Source: Janthinobacterium saanense
GTDB taxonomy: Bacteria; Pseudomonadota; Gammaproteobacteria; Burkholderiales; Burkholderiaceae_D
NCBI RefSeq assembly: GCF_014200675.1
Contig: NZ_JACHCI010000017.1
Span: 62,001-126,000 of the forward strand
Length of the DNA: 64,000 nucleotides
Direction of reading: 5' to 3'
Of this stretch, positions 18,533 to 27,870 are shown one piece after another (position 1 is the first letter of the stretch; every line of letters starts with the position of its first letter). The position numbers and the translations under genes are program-made. Under the pieces are notes generated by a model. That model saw nothing but the letters and a program-made list of their open reading frames with translations, was not told the origin of the DNA and did no database searches.

Positions 18533-20956
18533 TCACACTTTCCGCAGGCGCAGGGCGTTGGCGATGACGACGGCCGAACTGGCGGCCATGCCCACGCCGG
18601 ATAGCCAGGGATTCAAGAAGCCCAGCGCGGCGGCGGGAATCGCGGTGAGGTTGTACAAGGTAGCCCAGGCCAGGTTTTCACGGATGATGGCCATGCTGCG
18701 CGCGGCTGTTTTGGCGGTGTCTTGCACCGAGCGCAATTGCGACGACAGCAGCACCGTATCGGCATGCGCCTGCGCCAGTGCGGCGCCGCTCCCCATGGCA
18801 AACGACACGTCGGCCGCGCTCAAGACGGCAGCGTCATTGATGCCGTCGCCGACCATCGCCACCACCGCGCCTTGCGCTTGCAGCTGCTGCACGAAATCGA
18901 GTTTTTCATCGGGCAGGCATTCGCCGCAGGCGGTGGCAATCCCAAGCTGCGTCGCCACGCCCTGCGTCAGCGCTTCCTGGTCGCCGCTCAGCAGCACGAC
19001 TTGCTTGCCACGCCGGTGGAAATAGTCGATGACTTCCTGCGCTTCCGGGCGCAAGGCGTCGCTCAGCAGGAAGCGTGCCAGCCACTGGTCTTGCACGCCC
19101 AGATACAGCGGCGTCATGCCCTGCACGCCGACGGCCGTGTCGCCCAGCGGCGGGCCAGCGATGCTTGCTACAAACGCTGCATTGCCGAGCCGATAGCGCA
19201 CGCCATCGACCAGACCTTCCAGGCCCTGCCCCTGTACTTCCTGCAATTGTTCGGCGTGGCAAAGCGGTTCTCCGGCCGCGTCCAGTATCGCTTGCGCTAG
19301 CGGATGGGCGCTGCCCGCTTCCAGTACGGCGGCCACTTGCAGGCAATCGTCTTGCGCCAGGTAGCCCAGTGCCTCGATCTGTTGCAGCACGGGCTTGCCC
19401 ACAGTCAGGGTGCCCGTCTTGTCGAACACGATGTGGGTGGCGCGGTGCAGGGTTTCCAAAACATGGGGCTGGACGATCAATACGCCGCGTCGCAGCAGGC
19501 TGTCGGTGGCGGCGGCCAGCGCCGTCGGCGTGGCCAGCGACAGCGCACACGGGCAGGACACGACCAGCACGGCAATCGCCACCGGCCAGGCTTGCGCTGC
19601 ATCGTGCCAACTCCAGAAGGCAAACACGGCGGCAGCAAACAGCAGCAGTCCCAGCACGAACCAGGCGGCTACTTTATCGGCCCACAAGGCGATTTGCGGC
19701 TTGCCGCTGCCGGCCCGCTCTATCAGTTTCAATAAATCGGACAAGGTGCTGTCGCGCGCCGGTTTGAGCACGCGCAAGATGAGCGCTGCACTGGCGTTGA
19801 TGGCGCCGCCCGGCACCCGCTCGCCCGCCTTGCGCCGCTGCGCCGCGCTCTCGCCCGTCAGCAGCGACAGATCGAGCGCGCTGTTGCCTTCGACGATGAC
19901 GCTGTCGGCCGCAATCGCCTCGCCCGGTTTGACGAGAATGATGTCGCCCACGGCCAGGCTGCCTGCCGGCACCAGGGTAGCCGCGCGGCTGTCGGGAAAG
20001 CTGGCCAGCAGCGAGGCGGACGCGGGCAAGGCGTGCTGCAAGCGTTCCAGCGCGGAAGCGGCCTTGCGGCGCGCCTGCAGCTCGAAATAGCGGCTGCACA
20101 GCAAGAGGAAGATGAACATGGTGGCCGAGTCGAAATACACCTCGCCCCGCCCGGTAAAGGTGGCTACCACGCTGCCGAAAAAGGCTGCCAGGATGCCCAG
20201 TGTGACAGGCACATCCATGCCCAAGGTGCGGGCGCGCAGGCTGGACCAGGCGCCCTGGAAAAACGGCATGGCGGAATAGCAGATGGCGGGCAAGGTCAGC
20301 AGCAAACTGGCCCAGCGCATCAGGCTGGCCATATTGTCGTCCAGGGTGCCATCTTCGGCCAGGTAGGCGGGCGCCACGTACATCATCACCTGCATCATCG
20401 ACAGGCCCGCCACGAACAATTGGCGGCCCAGGGTCTTGCTGGCTTGCTGCAATTGCTCGCCATGGCGCACGGCGTCATACGGGTAAGCCGTGTAGCCGAC
20501 CTGGCGCACGGCTTGCAGGATATCGCCAGGCGCGCACTGTTGCTTGCTCCAGCGCACGTACATTCGTTCGGTGGCCACGTTCAGGCTGGCTGCCTGCACG
20601 CCGGGCAGGCGCAGCAACTGGCGCTCGATCAGCCAGACGCAGGCCGCGCAGCGTATGCCGACCACTGACAAGGTGGCTTCGCAGCTATCGGCGTCGCGCG
20701 CGAATTGCACATCGTCGTTGCTGTACAGCCGCAGCTCGGGCGGCAATATGGCGGTATCGGCCGCGTTGACGGCATAGGCATCGCGCTCGCGGTAATAACT
20801 GCCTTGACCAATATCAATAATCGTTTGCGCCACCGCCTCGCAACCGGGGCAGCACATGGCGCGCTCCGTCTGATCGATAGTGACGTGCCAGCGCGCACCG
20901 GCAGGCACGGGCAAGCCGCAATGAAAGCAGCTGGCAGATTGCAAGATGGCGTTCAT
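18533..20956 (-). CDS. ccoI: cbb3-associated copper-exporting P1B-type ATPase CcoI
   Basis: An 807-residue heavy-metal P-type ATPase. It has an N-terminal cysteine-rich region (CFHCGLPVP, CCPGCEA), an HMA metal-binding motif GIRCAACVWLIE, the membrane copper motif SCPCALSLATP, phosphorylation site DKTGTLT and hinge GDGINDA. CcoI/FixI pumps Cu to the periplasm for the CcoN copper site. The ATG at 20956 overlaps the preceding stop by four bases (ATGA); the frame is open upstream but there it overlaps that gene. Confidence 0.95.
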   Translation of the reverse strand: MNAILQSASCFHCGLPVPAGARWHVTIDQTERAMCCPGCEAVAQTIIDIGQGSYYRERDAYAVNAADTAILPPELRLYSNDDVQFARDADSCEATLSVVGIRCAACVWLIERQLLRLPGVQAASLNVATERMYVRWSKQQCAPGDILQAVRQVGYTAYPYDAVRHGEQLQQASKTLGRQLFVAGLSMMQVMMYVAPAYLAEDGTLDDNMASLMRWASLLLTLPAICYSAMPFFQGAWSSLRARTLGMDVPVTLGILAAFFGSVVATFTGRGEVYFDSATMFIFLLLCSRYFELQARRKAASALERLQHALPASASLLASFPDSRAATLVPAGSLAVGDIILVKPGEAIAADSVIVEGNSALDLSLLTGESAAQRRKAGERVPGGAINASAALILRVLKPARDSTLSDLLKLIERAGSGKPQIALWADKVAAWFVLGLLLFAAAVFAFWSWHDAAQAWPVAIAVLVVSCPCALSLATPTALAAATDSLLRRGVLIVQPHVLETLHRATHIVFDKTGTLTVGKPVLQQIEALGYLAQDDCLQVAAVLEAGSAHPLAQAILDAAGEPLCHAEQLQEVQGQGLEGLVDGVRYRLGNAAFVASIAGPPLGDTAVGVQGMTPLYLGVQDQWLARFLLSDALRPEAQEVIDYFHRRGKQVVLLSGDQEALTQGVATQLGIATACGECLPDEKLDFVQQLQAQGAVVAMVGDGINDAAVLSAADVSFAMGSGAALAQAHADTVLLSSQLRSVQDTAKTAARSMAIIRENLAWATLYNLTAIPAAALGFLNPWLSGVGMAASSAVVIANALRLRKV

Positions 20957-21717
20957 GGGGCGTGGCCCGTCACGCACAGTGCGTCCAGCCAGCCCAGCGA
21001 GACGCCATGGGCGGCGCGCAGCAAACCCAGCAGCCCAAAGCCCAGCACCAGCAGGCCTGCCGCGAGGCGCGCGTGGCGGTGCTGCAGCCGTGAGCGCAAA
21101 CGGGCGCCCAGCAGCCCCATGCCGAATACGGTGGGCAAGGTGCCCAGGCCGAAGGCGGCCATGGCGGCGGCGCCGTGCAGGGCTGAACCTTGCAGCATGG
21201 CCGTCAGCAAGGCGCTGTAGACCATGCCGCACGGCACCCAGCCCCACAGGCCGCCTACGGCCAGCGCCTTGATGGGCGTGTCCATCGGCATCAAGTGATG
21301 CAATACGGGGCGCACGCGGCGCCACAGCACGTTACCAAATGCCTCCAGCCGCGCCAGGCCGGACCAGGCGCCCATCAGATACAGGCCCAGCGCCACCAGC
21401 ATGGCGTTGGCCAGCCAGTAGCCAGCCACTTGCAGGCTGGCAATGTGCAGCATGCCTGCGCCCGCCAGACTGCCCGCGATGGCGCCGGCCAGCGTATAGC
21501 TGGCGATGCGCCCGCCGTTGTAAGCGATTACACGCAGCACATTGGTTTGCAGCTGCGGGCGGGCCACGGCGATGGCGATCACGGGGCGTGCCGGTGCGGA
21601 TGTGCTGATCGATAAGGCGCCCACGATGCCGCCGCACATGCCGATGCAGTGTACGCTGCCGGCCAGGCCAACCAGGAACAAAGGCAAGAGCGGTGGCAAG
21701 AGACTAAGCGTGTGCAT
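20953..21717 (-). CDS. TauE/SafE (DsbD_2-like) membrane protein of the cbb3 locus
   Basis: A 254-residue protein with six or seven hydrophobic segments. It opens with LVGLAGSVHCIGMCGGIVGAL and has GGLWGWVPCGMVYSAL in the second half; such paired Cys motifs in membrane helices are typical of the DsbD_2/'sulfite exporter' family often encoded beside ccoI. A role in copper or thiol handling for the oxidase is inferred from position. It lies between hemN (gap nine bases) and ccoI (four-base overlap). Confidence 0.85.
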   Translation of the reverse strand: MHTLSLLPPLLPLFLVGLAGSVHCIGMCGGIVGALSISTSAPARPVIAIAVARPQLQTNVLRVIAYNGGRIASYTLAGAIAGSLAGAGMLHIASLQVAGYWLANAMLVALGLYLMGAWSGLARLEAFGNVLWRRVRPVLHHLMPMDTPIKALAVGGLWGWVPCGMVYSALLTAMLQGSALHGAAAMAAFGLGTLPTVFGMGLLGARLRSRLQHRHARLAAGLLVLGFGLLGLLRAAHGVSLGWLDALCVTGHAP

Positions 21718-21726
21718 GCGTTGGCG

Positions 21727-23181
21727 CTACACCGTCTGCGAGTAGCGCAGCGGCTGCACGCAATCGGGTGCGGCAGCCGCTAGCGCGCGCGCCTGCGCCA
21801 GGTGGCGGTCGAACACCATGCAGATATTGCGTATCAACAAGCGCCCTTTCGGCGTCACCGTCAGCCAGTCGTCTTCGATGATGAGCAAGCCATCTTGGGC
21901 CAAGGTGCGCAACTGCTCCAGTTCGGTGGAGAAATAGCTGCGAAATTGCACCGGATGCGCCTGCTCGATGGAGCTGATCGACAATTCGAAATTGCACATC
22001 AGCATCTGGATGATGATGCGGCGCAAGACATCGTCCGTATCGAGCTTGATGCCGCGCGCAATCGGCAGCATGCCTTCGTCCAGCTTTTCGTAATACGCGT
22101 CCAGGGTCTTTTCATTCTGGCTGTAGACGGCGCCCACCGAGCTGATGGCTGACACGCCGCAGGCGATCAGGTCGCTTTCCGCGCGCGTGGAATAGCCCTG
22201 GAAGTTGCGGTGCAGCCGGCCCTGGCGCTGGGCAATCGCCAGCTCATCGGTGGGCTTGGCGAAATGGTCCATGCCGATGTAGACGTAGCCGGCCGCCGTC
22301 AGGCGCGCAATGCACAGGCCCAGCATCGCCAGCTTGGTGCTGCTGTCGGGCATGTCCGCGTCCAAAATGCGGCGCTGCGGCTTGAACAGATGCGGCATGT
22401 GCGCGTAGTGGTACAGGGCGATGCGATCAGGGCTGGCGGCGATCACCTTGCGCAAAGTCTCGGTCATCGTCTCCAGGTTTTGCTTCGGCAAGCCGTAGAT
22501 CAGGTCGATACTGATCGAGCGGAATCCCGCATCGCGCGCCGCCTGCATGATGGCCACCGTTTCCGCTTCGGGCTGAATACGGTTGACGGCCTTTTGCACG
22601 GCATCGTCAAAATCCTGTACGCCCAGGCTGATGCGGTTGAATCCTTGCGCACGCAGCGAAAACACGCGTTCGCGCGTCACCGTGCGTGGGTCGATTTCTA
22701 TCGAATATTCGCCATCTTCATCTGAGGCGAATTCAAAATGCTGGCGCAGATGGGTCATCAATTCATCCATCTGTTTTTCGCTCAGATAAGTGGGCGTGCC
22801 GCCGCCGAAATGCAGTTGTTCAATCTGGTTCATGCCGGCAAACAGCCTGGCCTGCATGGCGATTTCCTGCTTCAGGTAGCTGAGGTAGGTAGCGGCCTTG
22901 CTGCGGTCTTTGGTGATGATCTTGTTGCAGGCGCAGTAATAGCACAGGGTGTCGCAAAACGGCACGTGCACGTAGAGCGACAAGGGGCGGCGCCCGCCCC
23001 GCATGCGCAGCGCGGCCAGTGCTTCGAGGAAATTGCCGTAGCCAAATTCAGCAGTAAAACGGTCGGCGGTCGGGTAGGACGTGTAGCGGGGGCCGGACTG
23101 GCTCATCTTGCCGATGATCACAGGGTCGAATTCGACCACGGCGTCCAGTTCGGCGTTAGGGATATTAAGTACTGTAGGCAT
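21727..23181 (-). CDS. hemN: oxygen-independent coproporphyrinogen III oxidase HemN
   Basis: A 484-residue radical SAM enzyme that converts coproporphyrinogen III to protoporphyrinogen IX without oxygen. The cluster motif is HVPFCDTLCYYCACNK (CxxxCxxC plus the extra HemN cysteine), followed by HFGGGTPTYL, and EIDPRTVT in the middle. It starts 23 bases after the stop of the Aer-like gene, so the FNR box before that gene probably also drives hemN, in line with anaerobic heme synthesis. Confidence 0.95.
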   Translation of the reverse strand: MPTVLNIPNAELDAVVEFDPVIIGKMSQSGPRYTSYPTADRFTAEFGYGNFLEALAALRMRGGRRPLSLYVHVPFCDTLCYYCACNKIITKDRSKAATYLSYLKQEIAMQARLFAGMNQIEQLHFGGGTPTYLSEKQMDELMTHLRQHFEFASDEDGEYSIEIDPRTVTRERVFSLRAQGFNRISLGVQDFDDAVQKAVNRIQPEAETVAIMQAARDAGFRSISIDLIYGLPKQNLETMTETLRKVIAASPDRIALYHYAHMPHLFKPQRRILDADMPDSSTKLAMLGLCIARLTAAGYVYIGMDHFAKPTDELAIAQRQGRLHRNFQGYSTRAESDLIACGVSAISSVGAVYSQNEKTLDAYYEKLDEGMLPIARGIKLDTDDVLRRIIIQMLMCNFELSISSIEQAHPVQFRSYFSTELEQLRTLAQDGLLIIEDDWLTVTPKGRLLIRNICMVFDRHLAQARALAAAAPDCVQPLRYSQTV

Positions 23182-23204
23182 GGTGTATCTCGATACGTGT
23201 AATG

Positions 23205-24857
23205 TCAGGCGGCCAGGCGTTTCAGGGCTGCCGGCTTGGCCGTGTTGGCGGCGGCGCCCACGATGGTCACGCGGCGCGGCGGCGGCATCTTGCCAAAATT
23301 AAACAGGCTGACGGCTTGCGACAGGCTGGCCGCTTCGTCTGCCAGGCGGGTGGCGGCCGCTGCCGCTTCTTCCACCAGCGCGGCGTTTTGCTGGGTCACC
23401 TGGTCCATATGGGCGATGGCCTGGTTGACCTGGTCTACGCCTATGCTTTGTTCACGCGAGGCGATCGAGATTTCCTGCATGATGGTGGTCACTTGCTGCA
23501 CCGAGCTGACCACCTGCTCCATGGTGGCGCCAGCGCGGTTCACCTGCAGCATGCCGGCGCTCACCTTGCCGACGGAAATATTGATCAGCTGCTTGATGTC
23601 TTTGGCTGCCAGCGAGGAGCGTTGCGCGAGGTTGCGCACTTCGCCTGCCACCACCGCAAAGCCGCGTCCTTGTTCGCCGGCACGCGCCGCTTCCACGGCC
23701 GCGTTCAGGGCCAGGATATTGGTCTGGAAGGCGATGCCTTCGATCAGGCCGATGATGTCGACAATCTTCTTCGACGAGGTGTTGATTTCATCCATGGTGG
23801 TGATCACGTCGGCAACGATTTCACCGCCCTGCACCGCCACTTTCGAGGCGGCCAGCGCCAGTTCATTCGCTTGTACGGAATTGTCGGCATTCTGTTTCAC
23901 GGTCGACGAGAATTCCTCGATGCTGGACGCGGTTTCTTCCAGGCTGGCCGCCTGCGATTCGGTGCGGCCCGACAAGTCCATATTGCCGACGGCAATTTGC
24001 CTGGTGGCCACGGCCATGGTTTCCACATTGATGCGCACGTCGCGGATGGTGGCGATCAGGTTGCTGTTCATCTGTTGCAGCGCGCGCAGCAATTGCCCCA
24101 CTTCATCGGTGCTTTCCGTTTCAAAACTGCCCGACAGGTCGCCGGCGGCAATCGCCCGCGCCCCGTTCAAGGCCTTGCCCAGCGGCTGCAGCACCGAGCT
24201 GCGCAAGGTGTACCAGAGGAAAACGTTGATCAGGAAACCGAACAGGGTGGCGCCGAAGATGGCGTAATTGGTGATCTTGCCGCCGCTGGCAAACAGGCTG
24301 ATGATGCACACCAGTAATTGCAAACAGTTGACGATGGAGGTTGCCATCCAGATGCGCAGGTTCAGTGACATATGCGTGAGCTTATGCATCAGGTGCGCCA
24401 GGCCGGGGCGCACGATCTGGCCATTCTTGATCAGGATATTGCCGCCCTCTTTGCTGCGGATGGCGGCGTAGGCTTCCTCGGCCACTTTCACCTGGTCCTT
24501 GTCGGCTTTCACGCGCACCGACATATAGCCGATGGTCTTGCCCGCTTCGCGGATCGGCGTGACGTTGGCGCGCACCCAGTAAAAGTCGCCGTTCTTGCAG
24601 CGGTTCTTGACCAGGCCCGTCCATGGCGTGCCGGCCTGGATCGAAGCCCACAGGTCGGCAAACGCCTCGGCCGGCATGTCCGGGTGGCGCACGACGTTTT
24701 GCGGTGCGCCCAGCAGTTCGGCCTCGCTGAAGCCGCTGACCTGGCTGAAATAAGGGTTCACATACACGATATTGCCGTTCATATCCGTTTTCGACACGAT
24801 GGCCTGGTCCTCCAGCACGGGGACTTCACGGTTAGTCACTGGCAAATTTTGGCGCAT
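23205..24857 (-). CDS. Aer-like methyl-accepting chemotaxis protein (PAS sensor)
   Basis: A 550-residue chemoreceptor. Residues ~10-120 are a PAS domain ([31 protein letters not shown]), as in the FAD-binding PAS of Aer. Two adjacent membrane helices follow (~160-200, [19 protein letters not shown]... and [15 protein letters not shown]), then HAMP and the signalling hairpin with [26 protein letters not shown]. There is no large periplasmic domain, so it senses from the cytoplasm, probably redox or energy state. The ATG at 24857 is used because the first upstream in-frame ATG lies inside the FNR box at 24946-24959. Confidence 0.9.
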   Translation of the reverse strand: MRQNLPVTNREVPVLEDQAIVSKTDMNGNIVYVNPYFSQVSGFSEAELLGAPQNVVRHPDMPAEAFADLWASIQAGTPWTGLVKNRCKNGDFYWVRANVTPIREAGKTIGYMSVRVKADKDQVKVAEEAYAAIRSKEGGNILIKNGQIVRPGLAHLMHKLTHMSLNLRIWMATSIVNCLQLLVCIISLFASGGKITNYAIFGATLFGFLINVFLWYTLRSSVLQPLGKALNGARAIAAGDLSGSFETESTDEVGQLLRALQQMNSNLIATIRDVRINVETMAVATRQIAVGNMDLSGRTESQAASLEETASSIEEFSSTVKQNADNSVQANELALAASKVAVQGGEIVADVITTMDEINTSSKKIVDIIGLIEGIAFQTNILALNAAVEAARAGEQGRGFAVVAGEVRNLAQRSSLAAKDIKQLINISVGKVSAGMLQVNRAGATMEQVVSSVQQVTTIMQEISIASREQSIGVDQVNQAIAHMDQVTQQNAALVEEAAAAATRLADEAASLSQAVSLFNFGKMPPPRRVTIVGAAANTAKPAALKRLAA

Positions 24858-24945
24858 GGTCGCGGCTTCCTGATCGGTTGAAAAAGTAAAGCTTGCATGA
24901 TTGCAAGAACGGGGATCAGTGTAAGGAGTCGACCTGCCAAATTTA

Positions 24946-24959
24946 TTGATGTAGATCAA
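24946..24959 (-). promoter_or_regulatory. FNR box upstream of the Aer-like/hemN operon
   Basis: TTGAT-GTAG-ATCAA, an exact FNR consensus. Its centre is about 95 bases before the 24857 start, so a class II promoter would begin near 24911. It predicts oxygen-limited expression of the receptor and of hemN behind it. Confidence 0.85.
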
Positions 24960-25454
24960 AATCCTTAAAATTGGACTGGCTAATTTGCCGCGCTATCCTA
25001 GCAGCGCATTGTGCAAAGCGAAATTTAGCTGCCCAAACTCCTGCTAAATCCCAAGCTATGATGTGCTTGCAAAACTCGGCCTGGGAATCGACGGAGGAAG
25101 CAATGGCTTCACTGCATTGCGTCAGGGACTGACTTATGCACAGGCGATGGCGCTGCACCAAAAACCTAGCACCGCTAGTATCGAACCTTCTTGATTGCAT
25201 TTTCGGGGGTAACTAGCCTTAGCTTTTTGCCTAGGGACGGCTTGATTTTCGTGGCAGCTATCCTTGATTGGCCTTGGCTGGGCTGTGCTTGAATCAGTTG
25301 AACGGATCTGGACGGCATGGTCAAGTCATTTGTTCCCGACGATGTCCTCTTGATCTACTACGGTCAAGAGGAACGAAGGGCAGAGCAGCGCCGTTGGCCC
25401 TGAGCTTGATTGAGCTACCTGTCGACCTTACTAAGACAGGCGCGTCAGCGGCGT
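24960..25454. other. 495-base gene-free stretch with CTTGATT repeats and a hairpin
   Basis: No convincing gene is present. The right part is unusual: the heptamer CTTGATT occurs at 25190, 25241, 25263 and 25405, with variants CTTGAAT at 25288 and CTTGATC at 25349, all on the plus strand. A nine-base stem (25345-25353 with 25364-25372) lies in the middle. The left edge carries the upstream promoter zone of the Aer-like gene. The origin is unknown; a decayed mobile or REP-like sequence is one option. Confidence 0.45.
25345..25372. repeat. nine-base inverted repeat (stem-loop)
   Basis: TCCTCTTGA (25345-25353) is the exact reverse complement of TCAAGAGGA (25364-25372), with a ten-base loop. There is no T-run on either side, so it does not look like an intrinsic terminator. 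Confidence 0.5.
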
Positions 25455-25886
25455 TCAGGTTCCCGGAAGATCGGCTGTTCCCTCTGGCGCGGCGCGCGCT
25501 ACATCGCGCACGTTCTTTTGCACGGCCACCGCAGCAAACAGGCTCAGTAAAAACGACATGGCATAAAAGCCCTTTTCACTGTTTTGCAGGCTGGCGTTGA
25601 CCAGGCCGACCGTCAGCAACAGCAAAGCCAGCAGCACGGAAATCCAGCACAGGCCGAAATAAATGCCGGTGACGGCGATGCCTTCGCTGCGGTCGCGCAC
25701 GGATTTTTGCAAGGAAATGGCGGCAAACAGGCCATACATCAGGATGGTGAAATAGTAGCCCTTTTCATTGAGCGCCATGCTGGCGTTCCACAGGCCGGAC
25801 AGGTAGGTGATGGCGCCGATCAGCAGGGCAGCCCAGGAGGCGCCGATAAAGGCGGCGCTGGGGCGTTGGACTGGGGATGTCTGCAT
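25455..25886 (-). CDS. YiaA/YiaB family inner-membrane protein
   Basis: A 143-residue protein built from two repeats of a two-helix unit: AAFIGASWAALLIGAITYLSG..LNEKGYYFTILMYGLFAAISLQKSVRD, then a second copy ending NSEKGFYAMSFLLSLFAAVAVQKNVRD. That duplicated (N/S)EKG(Y/F)Y...QK(S/N)VRD pattern is the YiaAB signature. GGAGAAA precedes the ATG at 25886. The function is unknown. Confidence 0.88.
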   Translation of the reverse strand: MQTSPVQRPSAAFIGASWAALLIGAITYLSGLWNASMALNEKGYYFTILMYGLFAAISLQKSVRDRSEGIAVTGIYFGLCWISVLLALLLLTVGLVNASLQNSEKGFYAMSFLLSLFAAVAVQKNVRDVARAAPEGTADLPGT

Positions 25887-25971
25887 AGTTTCTCCATGGA
25901 CAGTCAGGCGCCGCCGGCATGGCCGGGGCGGCGGGCACGGACGCGCCTGCCGCCCCATCAGACCAGAAAGC

Positions 25972-26919
25972 TTAGCGACGCGATTTGAGCATGCGCAACA
26001 AAGCCGAGACAGCCGTGACGCCGGCCAGCACCAGCGCGCCGGCAATCACGCCGCCGATGGCGTTGATCAGGCTGGGCGTGACCACCGCCAGCGCAGGCCC
26101 GATCATGGCCACGCTGGCGACCGCTACTTCTGCCTGGTGCAGCATGGCGCTGGCCCAGGGCCAGCCATGTGTGAGGATGCCGCCGCCCACCATGAACATG
26201 GCCACGGTGCCGACGATGGAAAGCAGTTTCATCAGCTTGGGGGCGGCCGATACCAGCAGGCGGCCCAGGCCGCGCACGCCATTCATCAGCTTGCCTGAGC
26301 CGGTGCGCGCAGACAGATAAAAACCCGCGTCGTCGAGCTTGACGATGCCGGCCACCAGGCCATACACGCCCACAGTCATGATCACGGCGATGCCGGCTAC
26401 CACGGCCACCTGCTCGGCGAAGGTGGCGGCCGCCACCGTGCCCAAAGCAATCACGATGATTTCCGCCGACAGGATGAAATCGGTGCGGATGGCGCCCTTG
26501 ATCTTGTCTTTTTCCAGCGCCACCAGGTCCACTTGCGGATCGCGCAGGGCTTGCGCCCGCTGCGCCTGGTGGCTGTCGTCCGGATGCAGAGTGTTGTGGG
26601 CGATTTTCTCGAAACCCTCGAAGCACAGATAAGCGCCGCCCAGCATCAGCAGCGGCGTGATGGCCCATGGCGCCAACGCGCTGATGGCCAGCGCAGCGGG
26701 CACCAGAATCGCCTTGTTCTTCAGGGAACCGACGGCCACCGCCCACACCACGGGCAATTCGCGCTCGGCGCGCACGCCGGACACTTGCTGCGCGTTGAGC
26801 GCCAGATCGTCCCCCAGTACGCCAGCCGTTTTCTTGGCCGCCACCTTGGTCATCAGGGCAACGTCATCGAGCACGCTGGCGATGTCGTCGAGCAAGGCCA
26901 ACAGGCTGCCGCCGGCCAT
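25972..26919 (-). CDS. DUF808 family (YedI-like) membrane protein
   Basis: A 315-residue protein starting [21 protein letters not shown], the hallmark of DUF808, with [19 protein letters not shown] and [12 protein letters not shown] following. About six hydrophobic segments occupy the rest. It is in the same orientation as the YiaA/B gene, 85 bases away. No function is established for the family. Confidence 0.9.
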   Translation of the reverse strand: MAGGSLLALLDDIASVLDDVALMTKVAAKKTAGVLGDDLALNAQQVSGVRAERELPVVWAVAVGSLKNKAILVPAALAISALAPWAITPLLMLGGAYLCFEGFEKIAHNTLHPDDSHQAQRAQALRDPQVDLVALEKDKIKGAIRTDFILSAEIIVIALGTVAAATFAEQVAVVAGIAVIMTVGVYGLVAGIVKLDDAGFYLSARTGSGKLMNGVRGLGRLLVSAAPKLMKLLSIVGTVAMFMVGGGILTHGWPWASAMLHQAEVAVASVAMIGPALAVVTPSLINAIGGVIAGALVLAGVTAVSALLRMLKSRR

Positions 26920-27101
26920 CTCAGCGCACTCCCATGGTGGTGATAGGAAATAGTGATACCTGGAAAGTGTTGTTTTTCATGATGTTATTCTTGGTTGTAC
27001 AGCAAGATAAAGCCTGGAGACGATCTTACCCCAGGGATGGGCGGCAGCCGCGCACGCAGCGGAGTAAAATTGCTGTTCGTCATTATTTTTTTGGAATCAG
27101 C

Positions 27102-27743
27102 ATGAGCTTCGCCACCTGGATCACCTTTGTCATCGCCGCCTCCATCATCGCTGTCTCGCCCGGTTCCGGCGCCGTGCTGTCGATGTCGCATGGCTTGTCG
27201 TATGGCGTGAAAAAAACCAGCGCCACCATCCTGGGGCTGCAGCTGGGCTTGCTGGTGGTGCTATTCATTGCGGGCGCCGGCGTCGGCTCGCTGCTGCTGG
27301 CCTCGGAAGTGGCTTTTAATATCGTCAAGACGGTGGGTGCGCTGTATCTGATTTACCTGGGCCTGTCGCAATGGCGCGCCAAGGTGGCCGTGGCGGGCGA
27401 CCTGCATGCGCAAGCGGCGCTGCCATCGGGCGGCCGGCGCGTGCTGACGGGTTTCCTGACGAATGTGACGAATCCCAAAGGCATCATCTTCATGGTGGCG
27501 GTCTTGCCGCAGTTCATTAGTGCCGGCGCGCCCGTGCTGCCGCAATTGCTGATTTTGGCCGTCACCATGTGCACCATCGACCTGATGGTCATGCACAGCT
27601 ATGCCTTTTTGGCGTCCTCGATGCAGCGCTTTTTCCGCGCCGCCAAGGCCGTCAAAAAGCAGAACCGTTTCTTTGGCGGCTTGCTGATGGCCGTGGGCAC
27701 AGCCTTGTTTTTCGTCAAGCGGGGCGCCCACGCAACGAATTGA
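27102..27743 (+). CDS. LysE/RhtB family amino-acid exporter
   Basis: A 213-residue exporter with about six helices. The family motif near the N-terminus is IAVSPGSGAVLSMSHGLSYGVKK (P-G-P/S-(N/G) type), and GFLTNVTNPKGIIFMVAVLPQF occurs at ~120-140. It probably exports a neutral amino acid or homoserine-lactone-like compound; the substrate cannot be read from sequence. The ATG at 27102 is preceded by TTGGAAT. It is monocistronic between DUF808 (divergent) and the FecR/DUF6600 gene. Confidence 0.88.
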   Translation: MSFATWITFVIAASIIAVSPGSGAVLSMSHGLSYGVKKTSATILGLQLGLLVVLFIAGAGVGSLLLASEVAFNIVKTVGALYLIYLGLSQWRAKVAVAGDLHAQAALPSGGRRVLTGFLTNVTNPKGIIFMVAVLPQFISAGAPVLPQLLILAVTMCTIDLMVMHSYAFLASSMQRFFRAAKAVKKQNRFFGGLLMAVGTALFFVKRGAHATN

Positions 27744-27870
27744 GCGTGCTTACGGCAGTGCATCTCATGCATTGCCAGATTTGCAAATATTTGTAAGCCC
27801 GCTTGTGGCGCGGTGTTGATCGCGCTGTAATGGTTTATGCCATTCCCTAGACCCTGCCTGGAGCGCTGCC

